64,000 bases of DNA from positions 265,513,815 to 265,577,814 of the forward strand of contig NC_134568.1 in the NCBI RefSeq assembly GCF_050947875.1. The letters are read 5' to 3'. A model generated the notes under the pieces. The model was given only the letters and a program-made list of their open reading frames with translations. It did not search any database and was not told where the DNA came from. This stretch comes from Dermacentor variabilis. Lineage: Eukaryota > Arthropoda > Arachnida > Ixodida > Ixodidae. A program made the translations under genes and the position numbers. Below are positions 46,377 through 57,746 of the stretch, in pieces (positions within the stretch are counted from its first letter, which is position 1; each line of letters opens with the position of its first letter).

Positions 46377-47621
46377 CTCGTGCCGTCCGAATTGACAACT
46401 TAACTATTTGTCAGATTTGGCCATTTCTGGTAGATTAGGGAGGCTAGAAACACAAAGCTTTGACTGGAGATATTGTCGAAGCTATCTTCCAGTGTTCCTA
46501 GCACTTCCTCAATAAAATGACACAAGATTTGCACTTTGGTCGACTTGGCAGCATAATTATTAAATGACAGCAGCCATGAACACAGAGGAGCTTCTCTCGG
46601 GTTGTCTAATTTTCCAATCCGACGTCTAGGCTGTTTTGATGATGTCTCAAACTTTGGTAGATGCTCATGAGTGTGTGTTATTTTTTGTGTTCGACTAACA
46701 AGTGAAACTTTATTTTTGCCACCGTGTATTGCTTTTACCCATCAGTGTTTTTGACAGCGTATGCACAAATTACTACTAGCAATCCTTCCCGTCGTGTGGG
46801 GTTTTCACTCACACAAGAGCATGCAGTTGATTTCAGATAGACTTTCAACTGTAGCTTCTCTAGCTGTCTAATCTCCTACATTCATAACATCACCTGCGCA
46901 AGTACTTTTATTCATTACTGTACAATGTTGTGCAACACACCGCATTACTGTCAAGCACTGTACATGAACTGTACAAAGCATGTGGACACTCCTGCGCCAG
47001 TTGAATGCACACTAGACCACCTTGCTTGCACAGAAAAGCTGGCTGATCAAACGCGATAATAAAGTATGAGGAGGCTTCTGCATGCTTCCTTGACCTGACA
47101 ACCATTGCTTTATGAGCCTAAAGAATGAAGTAAAAAACAAACCAGGTGTCTGCTGTTATGAGTAAAAAAAAAAAATGCTCCCTGTACCTTAGGAACTTAC
47201 CCTTCTTCACATTTGCAAAGCTATGGCTTTCCTGCATAGCATAGACATCACTATGGCTAGTATTATGCCAACAAATCATCATCACAATTTTTTTGCATTA
47301 TCTGACTTACAAAAATTGGGAACTAGGAACCAAGTGCATATTTTGATATTTCAGATTTTATTTTTACTCTGTACTTATACTAAAAATAGCAAACTATTTA
47401 TTTCATTTATGCTCCTTGAGGTGCTGTCTTGAAGTTTCACATAAGAATTCTGAAAAACTATCTGAGCAATTATTACTGCTTTACACCCATTCAAAACACC
47501 AATGATCAGGCTATAACTCTATGTCTTGTGGTATACGGTGCGACTACTATGTCATGAAATAAAACATTAACACATAAAAGCACTGAAAATGAGCACATTT
47601 GTAGCTGTAACGAAAGAGTTA
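46377..47621 (+). repeat. Unidentified 1.2-kb repeat, copy 1
   Basis: Colinear with 61272-62882 in the same orientation. Shared blocks include CCAGTGTTCCTAGCACTTCC, GTACAATGTTGTGCAACAC, GAGGAGGCTTCTGCATGC and the end GTAACGAAAGAGTTA. No coding frame is conserved between the copies. It may be a non-coding transposon or a segmental duplication. Confidence 0.8.
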
Positions 47622-47828
47622 AGAAAATATATCAGCTTTTTGTAGGCGAGACCGCAAGCAGTTTCATTGATGAAAATGACTTCATGAACTAATGCTCAAA
47701 CAATAAGCTCAGCATTTGCGAAGAGCTTCATGCTGAATACTTGCTCCTATATTGATTGCACTAACCAGCGTGAAATGTTGGACGTGTTTTGCTGGTGTGG
47801 TGTACACGGTCAAGTGCCAAAAAGTGTG

Positions 47829-48606
47829 CTATGTTACCAGTGAGGCATCACATGATTCTTGCTGAGTAAAGCAGGCCTGCATTCTGCTAACAGCACGACG
47901 CCAGCACTGCGAACATTCTAGTCTCGTGACTGATTCGGGAGTTTCGGCACTGTTGTAATCTACCAGTATGTATATTGCATGGTTCTTACCGTTGCCTGAT
48001 GAATGCGTGATCACATGTATCACAAAAGTAGCTGCACAGTTACGTGGGGCCAAACAAAAAGAGAAATGTTGCCACTCAGCCCATTGGAATGCTTCGCACG
48101 AGACCAAAGTTATACAATATTGCATTCTGCAGAACTTGGAGTCTAATGTGTGTGTGGGGGAGGGGGGGAGAGCAGCCGAATGAAGTTTTATGTGCCTGAC
48201 AAAGCAACACTTACCTTGCAGTGTACTCGCAGTATGTGTGCAGAACTTTTGCAGGTTGTTTGTTCGTCATGATCAGATTCTTGCAGCGCCTGCTCTTCAT
48301 TGAGGCCAAGCATGTGCATGCATATGTTAACCGCCTCATTCGCGTCAAGCCACTCCAAACGACGGGTGAGATGAAAGTTCCTGCCGCGACGCATTTGATG
48401 ATCACAATGTATTCTCCAGTTGTATCAAAGTATCGCAGAAGCTGTTCAGAAGTGAATGCTGGCGCATCGTTAAAATGTTGATTCCATGCTTTCTCAGAAA
48501 AGAACAGCCTGCATGCTGCATTTGGCATGTTGCCTTCATGTTGGTAACAACACGTAACACACGTAACAATATAAAAGGTGTTTTTGCTACACATGAGCAA
48601 ATACAT
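47829..48606 (-). pseudogene. Frameshifted minus-strand coding remnant, unknown family
   Basis: Three minus-strand frames appear to form one broken coding region. The first (48606-48211) has NDAPAFTSEQLLRYFDTTGE, then YIVIIKCVAAG. The second (48394-48188) continues with RRLEWLDANEAVNICMHMLG, then LNEEQALQES. The third (48125-47829) has NSAETPESVTRLECSQCWRR. Composition is protein-like and the frames overlap where a frameshift would be expected. I do not recognise the family; a decayed transposon gene is the likeliest explanation. Confidence 0.35.
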
Positions 48607-48741
48607 GCTTGTTAGAGCAGAAATGATAAGAAGCTACTCCAAAACAATTGAAAAAAAAAACCAACAGGAATGTCATGAGAGACAACTTGGTCAGATGCTA
48701 CCACTGTGGAGAGGCGAGAAGGAGTGGGAGCAATCGCGTCT

Positions 48742-49017
48742 TCAGTTGAAGTCCCAGCTGCTAGAGGAGTCATTTACTGGTTTGGGGGTCGAGGTGCCTT
48801 CCTGCACCTCATCCCCCAGCTCATGCATTGTGCTTAGCTCGAACTCTGGGGACAGCCGCTGTAATGGCAATATGGCGAACACGGCTTGCGGGCCAGAACT
48901 AATTTCCCATACAAACCTTGCTTCTCCCTCCCGAAGTCGGACTACCATGCAAGCAAATGTCACTGCGACGCACACTGATTGGCCTCCTGAGTGGCCGCCC
49001 CCGGGCAACCTCTCCAC
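48742..49017 (-). other. CG-rich open frame, unknown
   Basis: A 91-codon minus frame (VCVAVTFACMVVRLREGEAR, then FVWEISSGPQAVFAIL) sits in DNA clearly richer in G+C than its surroundings, which ends near 49140. No domain is recognised. It could be a transposon fragment or part of a host transcript on the opposite strand. Confidence 0.25.
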
Positions 49018-49149
49018 CCAAGCTCTCTTCCGCTAAGTGCTTCATCGCTGTGGCAGATGCTCACAGGCCAACAATGAGTTGGTTACATGGGACCTTTGCT
49101 TCCGCAACTCCTCATTCTTGCGCGCTTAATGGACCGCTACCCGTTTAGA

Positions 49150-50570
49150 CCTAGCTCAGTGGGCACATATACTGGATCGATCTTGTAGTGAGCCTTTTCC
49201 CCTAAGCGCTGTAACTGTCACACTGTTGTGCATCTCCACACTGGAAAAAAGGTCCATTACAACAATAAGGCCAGAAAAATGTATCGAATTGGAACTCACT
49301 TTAATTTATTATTTTGTGTCTCCTGGTTATGCAAATTTCAAGATTTCGGTTGAGCCATGTTTTCAATATATTTCGAAACTTCAAACATATGTAGTATTCC
49401 TGGTTGTTCATTCTTGTAGATACATTAATTTTTGAGAGGTTTTGCAGGACTCTGCACAATATATTTTGGTGTCTATAGGCAACAGAAATCCTGCCATGGT
49501 GCCAACCACGTTGCCTTGGCAAAGTGCCAGGAATGCTATTGCCTGTAGATACCAATGTGTCTCATGCTAGTCATGGCCAATGTCACAGAAATAAATGTCC
49601 TGGAAAATGAGCAATCAAGACTACCTCCCATGCTGCTTACATGTGCAGTATGAAATGAAACACATCCTGCTTCCACAAGCTGCCTAACATGAACGCCCAT
49701 GAAAAGCTCTGGTTTCAGACAGACATTCAAGAAGGAAAAGCATACTTTTTTTCTAAATTCACAAGTGATGTGGAATGCTTAAACTCTTGTGGCAAACGTT
49801 GTGAAGCAGAAGTGAGCTACAACAGTAGGTTTTGTGTGCATATTAATCCACCTGTTAATTATTATAAGTTTGAGTTTGAGCTTACTTTGTAACCAGTACT
49901 GAGTCTCTTCCCTTTTGTTTTGTAGCTGTTCCTTTTCTTTACAGTACACTTAACCGAAAACTCATACCAAGGCCCTTGCTGTTTTTGCTGCTAGGCTATG
50001 TGACTAAGCAGTCATTAGTAGCAAGAAAAAAATTAAATGATACTCTTGCTAATTAACTAAAATACACTAATGATCTTTTTGATTATTAACTTTATGGCAT
50101 ATGATGTAATTGTGAAATAAAAACCGAGAAATAGTGAAGTCATATCGGCTTAGTTGAAATCCTAAGACTAGCATCACTGTTGAGATATGTGACCTTGAAA
50201 CATGCTATGAAATACATTGCCCTTCCACTTGGCAGTTTATTAAAAGCATGCTTCTCAGAGTTCGAAACGATCTTAACTGGAGTGCCAAGGCACTATTTAG
50301 CAGATTTTAGGAACAGATGTCTTGAAAGTGGTTCAAGTCGCAAGTTTTCTGCTGAGCAGACACACTTCAGTACTCCTTGGCTTAAACTTCGCAATCAGAA
50401 GACGAGCCCTGATGTTTGTAATTAAAAATGTAGTAAGCATGTTTTAGTTAATTAGCCAAATTATTGTTGAAATTGTTTTCCCTGCTTTTGTAGTACCTGC
50501 AAAAACGGCAAGTGCCTAGATATGAACTTTCTTTAAAAAGTGTTTTCTGAATAGTCCTGCATCCTTTAAT
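49150..50570. other. No gene recognised
   Basis: AT-rich. Plus frames at 49689-49892 and 50180-50425 are short and unrecognised. A CA/GCAC microsatellite follows at 50573-50660. Confidence 0.35.
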
Positions 50571-50572
50571 TT

Positions 50573-50660
50573 ACACACACACACACGCACCCACGCACGC
50601 TTCCATGCACGCACGTGCACACACACACACATGCACGCACGCATGCATGCACAGAGAGAG
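50573..50660. repeat. CA/GCAC microsatellite
   Basis: ACAC- and GCAC-type repeats then GAGAGAG. It lies where the missing 5' part of the adjacent LTR should be. Confidence 0.9.
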
Positions 50661-50704
50661 AGGTTTGGGCCGAAATGAAAGACATTCCAGTCGACGGAGT
50701 CATC

Positions 50705-51380
50705 AGCACCTCCTATCCAGACGACAACACAGCGTGGACATTGACAGTTGAAGGGCACTCACCCCACCATTACCTCGAAACCTGAGCAAAGGATGAAAAG
50801 GAGGGAACCACGACAATGAATTGAGAGGCACAGTTAATTAGATGTTTGCAATGAGTCAAATCACCACCTGTCTCTCAGCACTTATCCAGCCGTCAAGATA
50901 GCGTGTAAACCGGCTGTTGCAGGGTTCCATAAAAGGCCCGCACCCTGCCCTTTACCTGGCAGCTTGAGTGAAGAAGAAAGGGGGGGCAACGCCAAACAAA
51001 CTAGATGTCACTGGTTGGTTTCTTTCCACAGATTCCAAACCAGTTTCTTCGAGGTGGAGTTACTGCGGGTTATGGATAGCCTGGGTGTGATATCGCAACG
51101 GAGTCGACGATGGTGATTTGCTGCTGGACAGTCTTCGGATTCCCTAGTCGACTTGTCTAGGGAAGGCGACAGGATTAAAAGGAGAGACTTTTTGGGAGGG
51201 GGACAGAGGGTCCTGATGTGAACTGAGACGTTTAACTTGCTCCTGCATGGAGTGGGCTTCCCCACTGGAGCCGTGTAACTAAGCTAAATAAACCTTTTTT
51301 CCTTCATTTTCTACAACTTGACATCGTAGTCGATGGGCTTGGTGGATTCCATGCCCTGAACGCCACCCTAGCCACAACAA
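50705..51380 (+). repeat. 5' LTR (5'-truncated)
   Basis: Matches 55062-55731 throughout, for example CCTGAGCAAAGGATGAAAAG, then TGTAAACCGGCTGTTGCAGG, then TCCTGCATGGAGTGGGCTTC. About 60 bases present at the start of the 3' copy are missing here. AATAAA at about 51287 may be the polyadenylation signal. Confidence 0.85.
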
Positions 51381-51825
51381 CTGGTTGGCAGTGGTGAGAT
51401 CAAGAAGGCAGCCCTTACGATCCGGGATCGGCAGACCTGTGTACAAAGCTCCGGGAGACGTGAACTTCAAATATTGAGGGAAACTGTGATGTAAAAGTGA
51501 CTTCTGTGGATCTGCGATTGGCAGACCTCCTCTTTGTGGCTCGGGGAGACACAGCCGTCGCAGTAACGGCGTAAAGTCTTGAATGACTCAAGGAAACTCA
51601 AAGGAAGAGCAGCAGAAGGGGGGCAGTTCCACTATCTGGGATCGGCTGACCTGGGAACGTGGCTCTGGGAGACACGACCTTCGCAAGCTCAATGTTGGCT
51701 GCGTGCTTGAGTGACTGCGTTTTGCCGGACGATAAGGACAGGGTTCTATCGGGCAATGAGCTATAATTGATCACCACTGGGTGTGCGGGCAATACAGGGG
51801 AAGTTGTAGTCGGCTCTTGAAAAGC

Positions 51826-52455
51826 ATGGATATTACATCGTTAAAGAAAGAGGAGCTGTTGCTCTTGGCAGCACAGCTCGGTATGGATATTGACCAGAGG
51901 TTGAGGAAGCCAGAAATTCGTACAGCGATTGACAACATGGGTTTCGATGAGGATGAGCTCACAGGGGCCTGGGAAAAGATATGTCGCGAGAGGATAGAAA
52001 GAGTGGAAGAGAAGGGATGCGAGGTAATGGAGCTCGAGAGGAAAGAAAGAGCGGAAGAGAAGGAGAGGCAGCATAAAATTTAGCTCGTGAAAATAAGACG
52101 AGAGATAGCGAGATTAACACACAGGGCAGATATGGCGCCGTCACAAATGCAAAGTGTGGAAATGACGAATTTGCTTTAGCCATACGAACCAGGCAATGAC
52201 ATCGATCTCTACCTGATTAATTTTGAACGGATTTGTGAGAGGTGATCATTTCACCAGGACACATGGCCGGAGCGGTTGTTTGAGCTCATGCCGTGCGAAG
52301 TAGTGCAGGTCGTAGTCCGACTGAGCGCAGCTGAGGCAGGCAGGTACAGTTTAGTGAAGGTGCATTTGCTCGCAAAATTCAAGCTGTCCGCAGAGGAATT
52401 TCGGGAGGAACTGATTTCCTCAACTGAAATTCAGGAAGAAAAAATTCTGGAAAAA
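51826..52455 (+). pseudogene. Gypsy gag remnant
   Basis: It starts MDITSLKKEELLLLAAQLGM. It continues in the same frame through stops at 52081, 52177 and 52243 into YEPGNDIDLYLINFERICER, then TWPERLFELMPCEV and LLAKFKLSAEEFREE. This is the order of the gag capsid region in arthropod gypsy elements (a charged N-terminal coiled region, then the 'F.R.c.....w...L...L' capsid block). Three in-frame stops and a downstream LINE insertion show it is dead. Confidence 0.75.
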
Positions 52456-52456
52456 A

Positions 52457-52791
52457 TCTACCACCACTCTTTGTTGAAAGAACAGCTTATCACCCAACCG
52501 TCATGCATATAATCTCGCTCTGACCACAGTTTCAAAGTTAGTGTGCCGTCTCCACGTTCTAAACTTTGTAGCAATGCATTCATTCCTAGCCCAAGCAATG
52601 ATTGGAACCACCTTCCCTCCACTGTCACAGCCATCCTGGATACTGACACCTTCAAAACCACCATTCATGAAACGCCACATTGAAAATGCCTTTGTATCTT
52701 GCACAAATTTGTTGTTATGTTCACCCACTCCTTTCTGTAATGCCTTCGGGCCTTGAAAGTATGTTAAATAAATAAATAGATAAATAAATAA
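52457..52791 (+). mobile_element. CR1/L2-type LINE 3' end inserted in gag
   Basis: The frame gives FIPSPSNDWNHLPSTVTAIL, the usual C-terminal 'dWN.LP' segment of these LINEs, then a short 3' UTR and a TAAA-repeat tail (about 52766-52791). Same orientation and tail type as the copy at 18539-20692. Confidence 0.75.
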
Positions 52792-53740
52792 GGTCTGGCG
52801 CTGGAACACTGGCACTGGCACTGGCATTGGCACTGGTACGACGTGGAACACAGGGCAAAGAAAGGGGATGAAACCGCAAGCTCGGAGGGGGAAATCTTTC
52901 TGATTTCCTCGATTTCCTCGACAGAAAATCAGAAAGAGGAGCAGGTGCAGTGTTGCAACTTGGAACATAGTGCAGAGAAGGAGGTTGAAGTAGCTAGCTC
53001 GGGAGACGTAATTCAGCCAGAGGAAGAAATCTTGCCGATTTTCCCTCCAGAAATTCAGGAAGAGAATCAGGCGCTGAATTACGATAAGAACTCAGTGCAA
53101 AGAAAGCGGAGGAAACAGCTAGCTTTGGAGGCATAGTTAAGCCGGAGGAGGAAATCTTGCTGATATCCCTGACAGAAATTCAGGAAGTTGGTCAGGCTGA
53201 GGAGCTGCGAACGGAAAGAAAAGAAAGGCACTCATAACGGAGCACCAGAAAATGTGCCAAGAGAAAGAGGCATTGCAAATTCAGACTTGCGGCAGAGAAG
53301 ACAATGCAGCCAAGTAAATCTAAAGCCACTAAACCCTGTGGCGAGCGCAGAGAAATATTTAGAAAGGCACGTTTGTTGGTTGCAATGTTTCGAGTAGGAG
53401 CACATCTGAATCGCAAGATGAGGTTGAAAAGAAAGCAATGTTCGGCGCAAAGGAGGACAAAAGCCAGAGGGCAATTACGTTTGTCCTCGTTTGGTTCTTT
53501 TCGAGGTGTCTGACAGGGAAGAACGCGGCGGTCAGGCAACACAACGTAGTCATGCCAAGCAGTGCATCCTGAGGGCAATGCCAGAAAGGCCGGTAGACAG
53601 TACGAAAGGTACCGGGGCTCTGCAGCGAGGGGAATGAGATACGTGCCATTTATATTCCCGGGTTGACAAGTTTCACAGGAGCGCTCAGACAACGCCCACC
53701 TCGAGTACGGTTTAAGGAGATGATATTCGCACACGTAAGG
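52792..53740 (+). pseudogene. Gag 3' region with acidic tandem repeats
   Basis: Plus frames continue after the LINE tail with Glu/Lys/Ser-rich sequence. Units of 125-135 bp recur, each with GAAATCTT followed by an ATTTCC or ATTTTCCCT-like block and a GAAATTCAGGAAG-type end (anchors at 52891, 53026 and 53151; an earlier related unit near 52410). The repeats encode EIQEE-type acidic motifs. Stops accumulate after about 53136. No zinc knuckle or protease was recognised. Confidence 0.6.
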
Positions 53741-54240
53741 TTTGGAAACTTTGTTTTTTCGATATGTTGTTTTCTCTTTAGCAGATTAGATTCATATTTT
53801 TTTATACACTTGCACTGCCAAGTCTAGGTTAGTTGTTTAAACCTGTAGTGGCGCACTTATGTATTGGTTCACTTTTCATAAGTGGTTGCGAGATTTTTTG
53901 TTTCTTTGGAAAAAAAGACGCATTATTCAGCGGAGCTGCTGTTAACTGCACTATTTAGAATGTGTTAGTACTGTCACTTGAGGCATGTCATGCTTGGACA
54001 CTAAGAAGCTAAACGTTGGTGTGTGTCTCGCATGTGTAGTCATCAGACAGCAGCATTTTAGTATTGCTTAGAGCGTGCAGGATAGAAATGAGAAAATAAG
54101 CTCGAATCTTCGTGTAATTTCAAACGCGTAACTTACGCAACATTTTTTGTTGTTGCATTAGTGCAGCTCTTTTGTGTACAAGAGAAAGTGTTATTGCGTG
54201 AGTCGCACGAAAGTGGTAAGTTAGCGGAGCCCATTCAGAA
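53741..54240. other. Non-coding interior of the LTR element
   Basis: AT-rich, no pol motif; probably decayed or replaced internal sequence. Confidence 0.4.
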
Positions 54241-54243
54241 AAT

Positions 54244-54572
54244 GTGGATTGCTTGAGAAGGAAGCTTTGTCTTCACGGCCTGTACTTGTTTCACCAGACT
54301 TCTGCAGAAAATGCATTCTCTGGTGTGACGCCAGCAACCGTGGTCAAGGTGTCATCCTTGCCCAAATTAATGAAAGCAGTGAAGTGCACCCTGTGTGGTA
54401 CCTCACTCGAAAACTGGCACCACAGAAGAGGCATTTAGCACCTCAGAGAAAGAATTATTATTGTGTGGAAAGCCAGGATACAATATTCAAGGCGCTCAAT
54501 TCTCGATTGAGAGCGACCACGGCCCTCTTGCTTGGCTGCAGCAAATGTTGGAAAGAAACAGGAGATGAATGA
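54244..54572 (+). pseudogene. Gypsy RNase H-side pol remnant
   Basis: The frame 54249-54572 shows SRPVLVSPDFCRKCILWCDA, then SNRGQGVILAQI, then VWYLTRKLAPQKRHLAPQ. This is the RT-to-RNase H junction of gypsy pol, where WCDAS.RG.G.vLaQ holds the first RNase H Asp. Residues beyond KNYYCVESQD do not match and the rest of RNase H and integrase are absent. Only an about 0.3-kb island of pol remains. Confidence 0.7.
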
Positions 54573-54999
54573 GATGATTGCATTTGGCCAGAATAAGAAT
54601 GCAGGCGAGCTGGGCCGGGGCCACAAGCTCAGAGTTCTTTTTTTAGAAGCATGTCTTGTACGTATCGCTGGTGATGCTATTAAGTTAGGTAACCTATTTC
54701 TGACTTGTCGAGAGTTGGCCACGACTAGAAAGGAGGAAGACAGAGAGGGGTAAAACATTGTAAAGCGATACGGGTATCATAGCGTCCGGTAGGCCTGTCG
54801 CTTGGGCACACCGACGAGTGTGTGTGTGCCTGTGTATTCCCAGGAAGGTGGACACAACAAAGCGAGGGCTGGACCCTCGAGCTACTGTATGACATCAGCC
54901 ATCACTACTAGGATGATCCGAGAGGCCGCGACTGAACATCGACGCTTCTGGCAACCTGACATCTGGTCACCCTTACATTGAATCTCTTGGCGGCGGAGG
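54573..54999. other. Internal 3' region of the LTR element
   Basis: No integrase or env motif seen. It ends in the purine-rich tract before the 3' LTR. Confidence 0.45.
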
Positions 55000-55731
55000 T
55001 GTTTGTTAGGTCAGAACACCACGAAGGTGTTAATTGAACGTTTGCCACATGTCAAACCACCGCACCTCCTATCCAGACAACAACGCAGCATGGACACTGA
55101 CATGGACACTGAAGGGCGGTCGCCCCAGCATTACCTGGAAACCTGAGCAAAGGATGAAAAGGAGGGAACCATGACAATGAATTGAGAGGGGCAGTTAATT
55201 AGACATTTGCGATGAGTCAAATCACCACCCATCTCTCAGCACTTATCCAGCTGTCGAGACAGCGTGTAAACCGGCTGTTGCAGGGTTCCATGAAAGGCCC
55301 TCCCCCTGCCCTTTATCTGGCAGCCTGAGCAAAGTATAAAGGGGGGGCAACGATGAATGAACTAGGTGTCGCTGGTTGATTTCTTTCCACAGGTTGATTT
55401 CTTTCTTCGGAGGCGGAGTTACTGTGGGTTATTGCGAGCATGGGCGTGGTATCGCAACGGAGTTGACGATGGTGATTTGCTGATGGACGGTCTTCAGATT
55501 CCCTAGTCTACTCGCCTAGGGATGACTTTGGTGTTAAAAGCAGAGACTTTTCGAGAGTGAGGACAGAGGGTCCTGATGTGAACTGAGACATTTAACTTGC
55601 TCCTGCATGGAGTGGGCTTCCGTACTGGAGCCATGTAACTAAGCTGATACACCGTTTTTACTTCATTTTCCACAACCTGACGTAGTAATCGATGGTATTC
55701 AATGCCTTGAACGCCACTCTAGCCGTAATAA
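55000..55731 (+). repeat. 3' LTR
   Basis: It begins TGTTTGTTAGGTCAGAACAC after a purine tract, and from 55062 matches the 5' LTR. It ends near AGCCGTAATAA, where the left copy passes into primer-binding sequence. The minus-strand gypsy remnant starts directly after it. Confidence 0.75.
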
Positions 55732-55902
55732 GGGCTGCCCCGGATGGCAACACAGTTCCAAAGTATAGGCGCAGTGGGCTGTCTGGTACGTTGAACATCA
55801 GGACAGCAAATTCAGAAGAATAGGAATGTGGTAAAGAGTGTGGGATGGCAAATTCATTGCCTGGTTGTGAGCCGATAGTTCAGTCAACAAAGACATCCGC
55901 AT

Positions 55903-56727
55903 CTAAGCATGCGTCCGAATGTGTACCCACGCAGCAGGAGGCAACGCTATAGTTACCGTAGATGTTGCCAGCACAGGAAAAGAAAGCGGTGGTGGTGGAT
56001 GAACACTTACATTTTGGTGGGCTTTCAGTAGAAGCATGGTCATTAGAGCACATATCCATGTTGAGAGGGTGCATACTCTCATACGGATGTAAGATAAAGG
56101 CTTATGCAACGATGAAGTGCCATCGCTCAGAAAGGAGTGAGCTCCTGTGGTCATATGGCTGGCCAACTTAAATATAGAGTGCACACATGAGGACATCACC
56201 ATATGTGTGACTATGTTGACTGCCAGGTCGGGTGCCGGATCGTGAGGGACCAATTTTGTTATGCGCCCGCTGTGGTTAAAGTCCATGTGTATGCCCAGTG
56301 CTGAGCACCAGTTGTAGCCCAATATTAAGAGTGTGCAGAGGTTTTGCACCACAATGAATGGGACACTTAAACTTTTTCTGAAAGCAGTCACAGTCATCAA
56401 GATTTCTCCAAGGGATGGTAGAAGAGTTCCATCAGCTAGGAGGAGGCCGGCTGGTGCGACTGTGGTCATCTTTAGATGGCACTGAATGGGGAGAAAATTT
56501 GGTGTCATGAAAATAAAAGCTGCACTGGTGTCCACTAGGGCTTCAACATTCTCCAGTGGCTTACCTAGCTGGACTTGCAACGTGGGCATACCTTTAAACG
56601 AGCCCAGTGACAGGAGAGAAACTTGACGACTTAGATGGGGGCCTGCCCTTGGTGGCCCACGCAGAAGTTTTACGATGAAGGGGTACGACACACACAGTCC
56701 CGACTGTAATGGCCAATCTTGATGCAT
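55903..56727 (-). pseudogene. Gypsy protease and pol start
   Basis: A 274-codon minus frame. Its early part is out of frame with the zinc knuckle. It then carries the aspartic protease: LENVEALVDTSAAFIFM, where DTSA replaces the catalytic DTGA, then LLLADGTLLPSLGEI, then FIVVQNLCTLLILGYNWCSA, which corresponds to the ILG-x-(D/N) block. The remaining 130 residues are low in recognisable motifs and no RT is reached. Gly-to-Ser in the active loop and the frameshifts suggest inactivity. Confidence 0.75.
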
Positions 56728-57247
56728 TGATAGCAGCGCATGGTTGGAGAGCGCTAACAGTATGTATTGCAGTGACTGGCTTGGTCTGCTGACACTTGTT
56801 GACTTGAAGAGCGGGGCAGGGCAGTGCAGTGGAGTGCTCCATTATGCGAGTCTCCAAGGCAAGAGCTAATGCAGCGTGAACTGTTGACGGGCAGGCGAGG
56901 TGGACGAAGCGTTGAACGTTGAGGTCAGTGATGGCATCGATGAAGGCTTTGGTAGCAATGAAGTCGGCAGTGGAGTTCGAACGACCAGCCAGGGCCTTCC
57001 ACGACAGGCGCTCGACATGAGCAGTGAGCTCTTGTAGGCTGTAGTGGCCCTGTTGCACGTGCTGTAATTCTGTAAGATGTAAGTGCCGAAGATGGGCATC
57101 ATCATAGCGGAACTCAAGTGCTGAGACAAGACTTGTATAGTTGGAATGGTCGGATGCTGGCAGGAGCATCAGAAATTCAGTGGCAGCAGAATGAAGCTGA
57201 GCCACAAGGATTTGAGCTTTGTGGTGAGGTATTCTGTAAGAGTCCAC
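56594..57247 (-). pseudogene. Gypsy gag capsid region
   Basis: A 217-codon minus frame: KAQILVAQLHSAATEFLMLL, then YTSLVSALEFRYDDAHLRHL, then LQELTAHVERLSWKALAGRS, then ALALALETRIMEH. This is the typical capsid C-terminal layout of gypsy gag. The CCHC knuckle that should follow is encoded in a neighbouring frame as RCYQCIKIGHYSRDC (C-x2-C-x4-H-x4-C), so a frameshift lies just before it. Gag packages the element's RNA into cytoplasmic particles; this copy cannot make an intact protein. Confidence 0.8.
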
Positions 57248-57396
57248 CTAGTGGACATGTCCATTTCGTCTGCTGCTGAAGTTCTGATTGGCTGGGCTGA
57301 GCTGTTTGTCCACAGCAGCCAGGCGCCACAACCAATCAGAACTTCAGCAGCAGATGAAATGCACGTGTCCACCAGGTGGACTCTTACAGCATACCT
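57227..57396. mobile_element. Palindromic insertion within gag
   Basis: The left arm GAGGTATTCTGTAAGAGTCC, then TGCTGCTGAAGTTCTGATTGG, pairs with the right arm ending GGACTCTTACAGCATACCTC. The loop is about 40 bases. The gag coding sense resumes on both sides. Confidence 0.75.
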
Positions 57397-57746
57397 CCCC
57401 AGGATTGGAGAGCAGCAACAGACTCAAGCTGCATACGAAAAGCAGACCATGTGGTGCCGTCAAAGGTAGGTGGACATGGGAAGGGTCCCTGACACTGCTG
57501 CATGACGAAATTGGGAAAGGGAGATTGAGGTGCCGAGACAAGTGGAGCTTGATCAGTGGAAGCAGGCTATACAAGGCTTGAAACACATGTGGTGAGGTGG
57601 GCGACCGCGTCGGTCGCGGCAAGGGTGTTGTCCAGTTGAGTGGCCGAAGACAGTGTTGGCATGGACTGCAGCACCAATGCGAGCGAAGGCATCATACTGG
57701 GGGACATCTTGCTGCGGGTTAACATGACCGCTGCCACCAAAATGTA

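Larger units (their letters stand above)
50705..55731 (+). mobile_element. Ty3/gypsy-type LTR retrotransposon, degraded
   Basis: Two direct repeats of about 0.68 kb (50705-51380 and 55062-55731) flank a gag and pol remnant on the plus strand. The segment after the left repeat reads CTGGTTGGCAGTGGTGAGAT, like a primer-binding region. A purine-rich GGCGGCGGAGG just before TGTTTGTTAG at 55000 fits a polypurine tract and LTR start. Gag is present but broken, most of pol is deleted and only an RNase H-side piece survives. A CR1-type LINE 3' end is inserted at about 52457-52791. Confidence 0.8.
55735..57746 (-). mobile_element. Second gypsy element, gag-pol remnant
   Basis: Minus-strand gypsy-type element. 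TTTTGGTGGCAGCGG (complement near 57730-57745) looks like the LTR edge and primer-binding site. Gag N-terminus follows at about 57396-57720, gag capsid at 57247-56594, a CCHC zinc knuckle near 56740-56700 and protease at 56600-56400. It is interrupted by a palindrome (57227-57396) and cut off on its pol side at about 55735 by the plus-strand LTR element. Confidence 0.75.

Noticed and set aside
55903..56727. Intact viral or retroelement polyprotein
   Set aside because: The frame crosses from an out-of-frame zinc-knuckle region into protease, has DTSA in place of DTGA, and never reaches reverse transcriptase.
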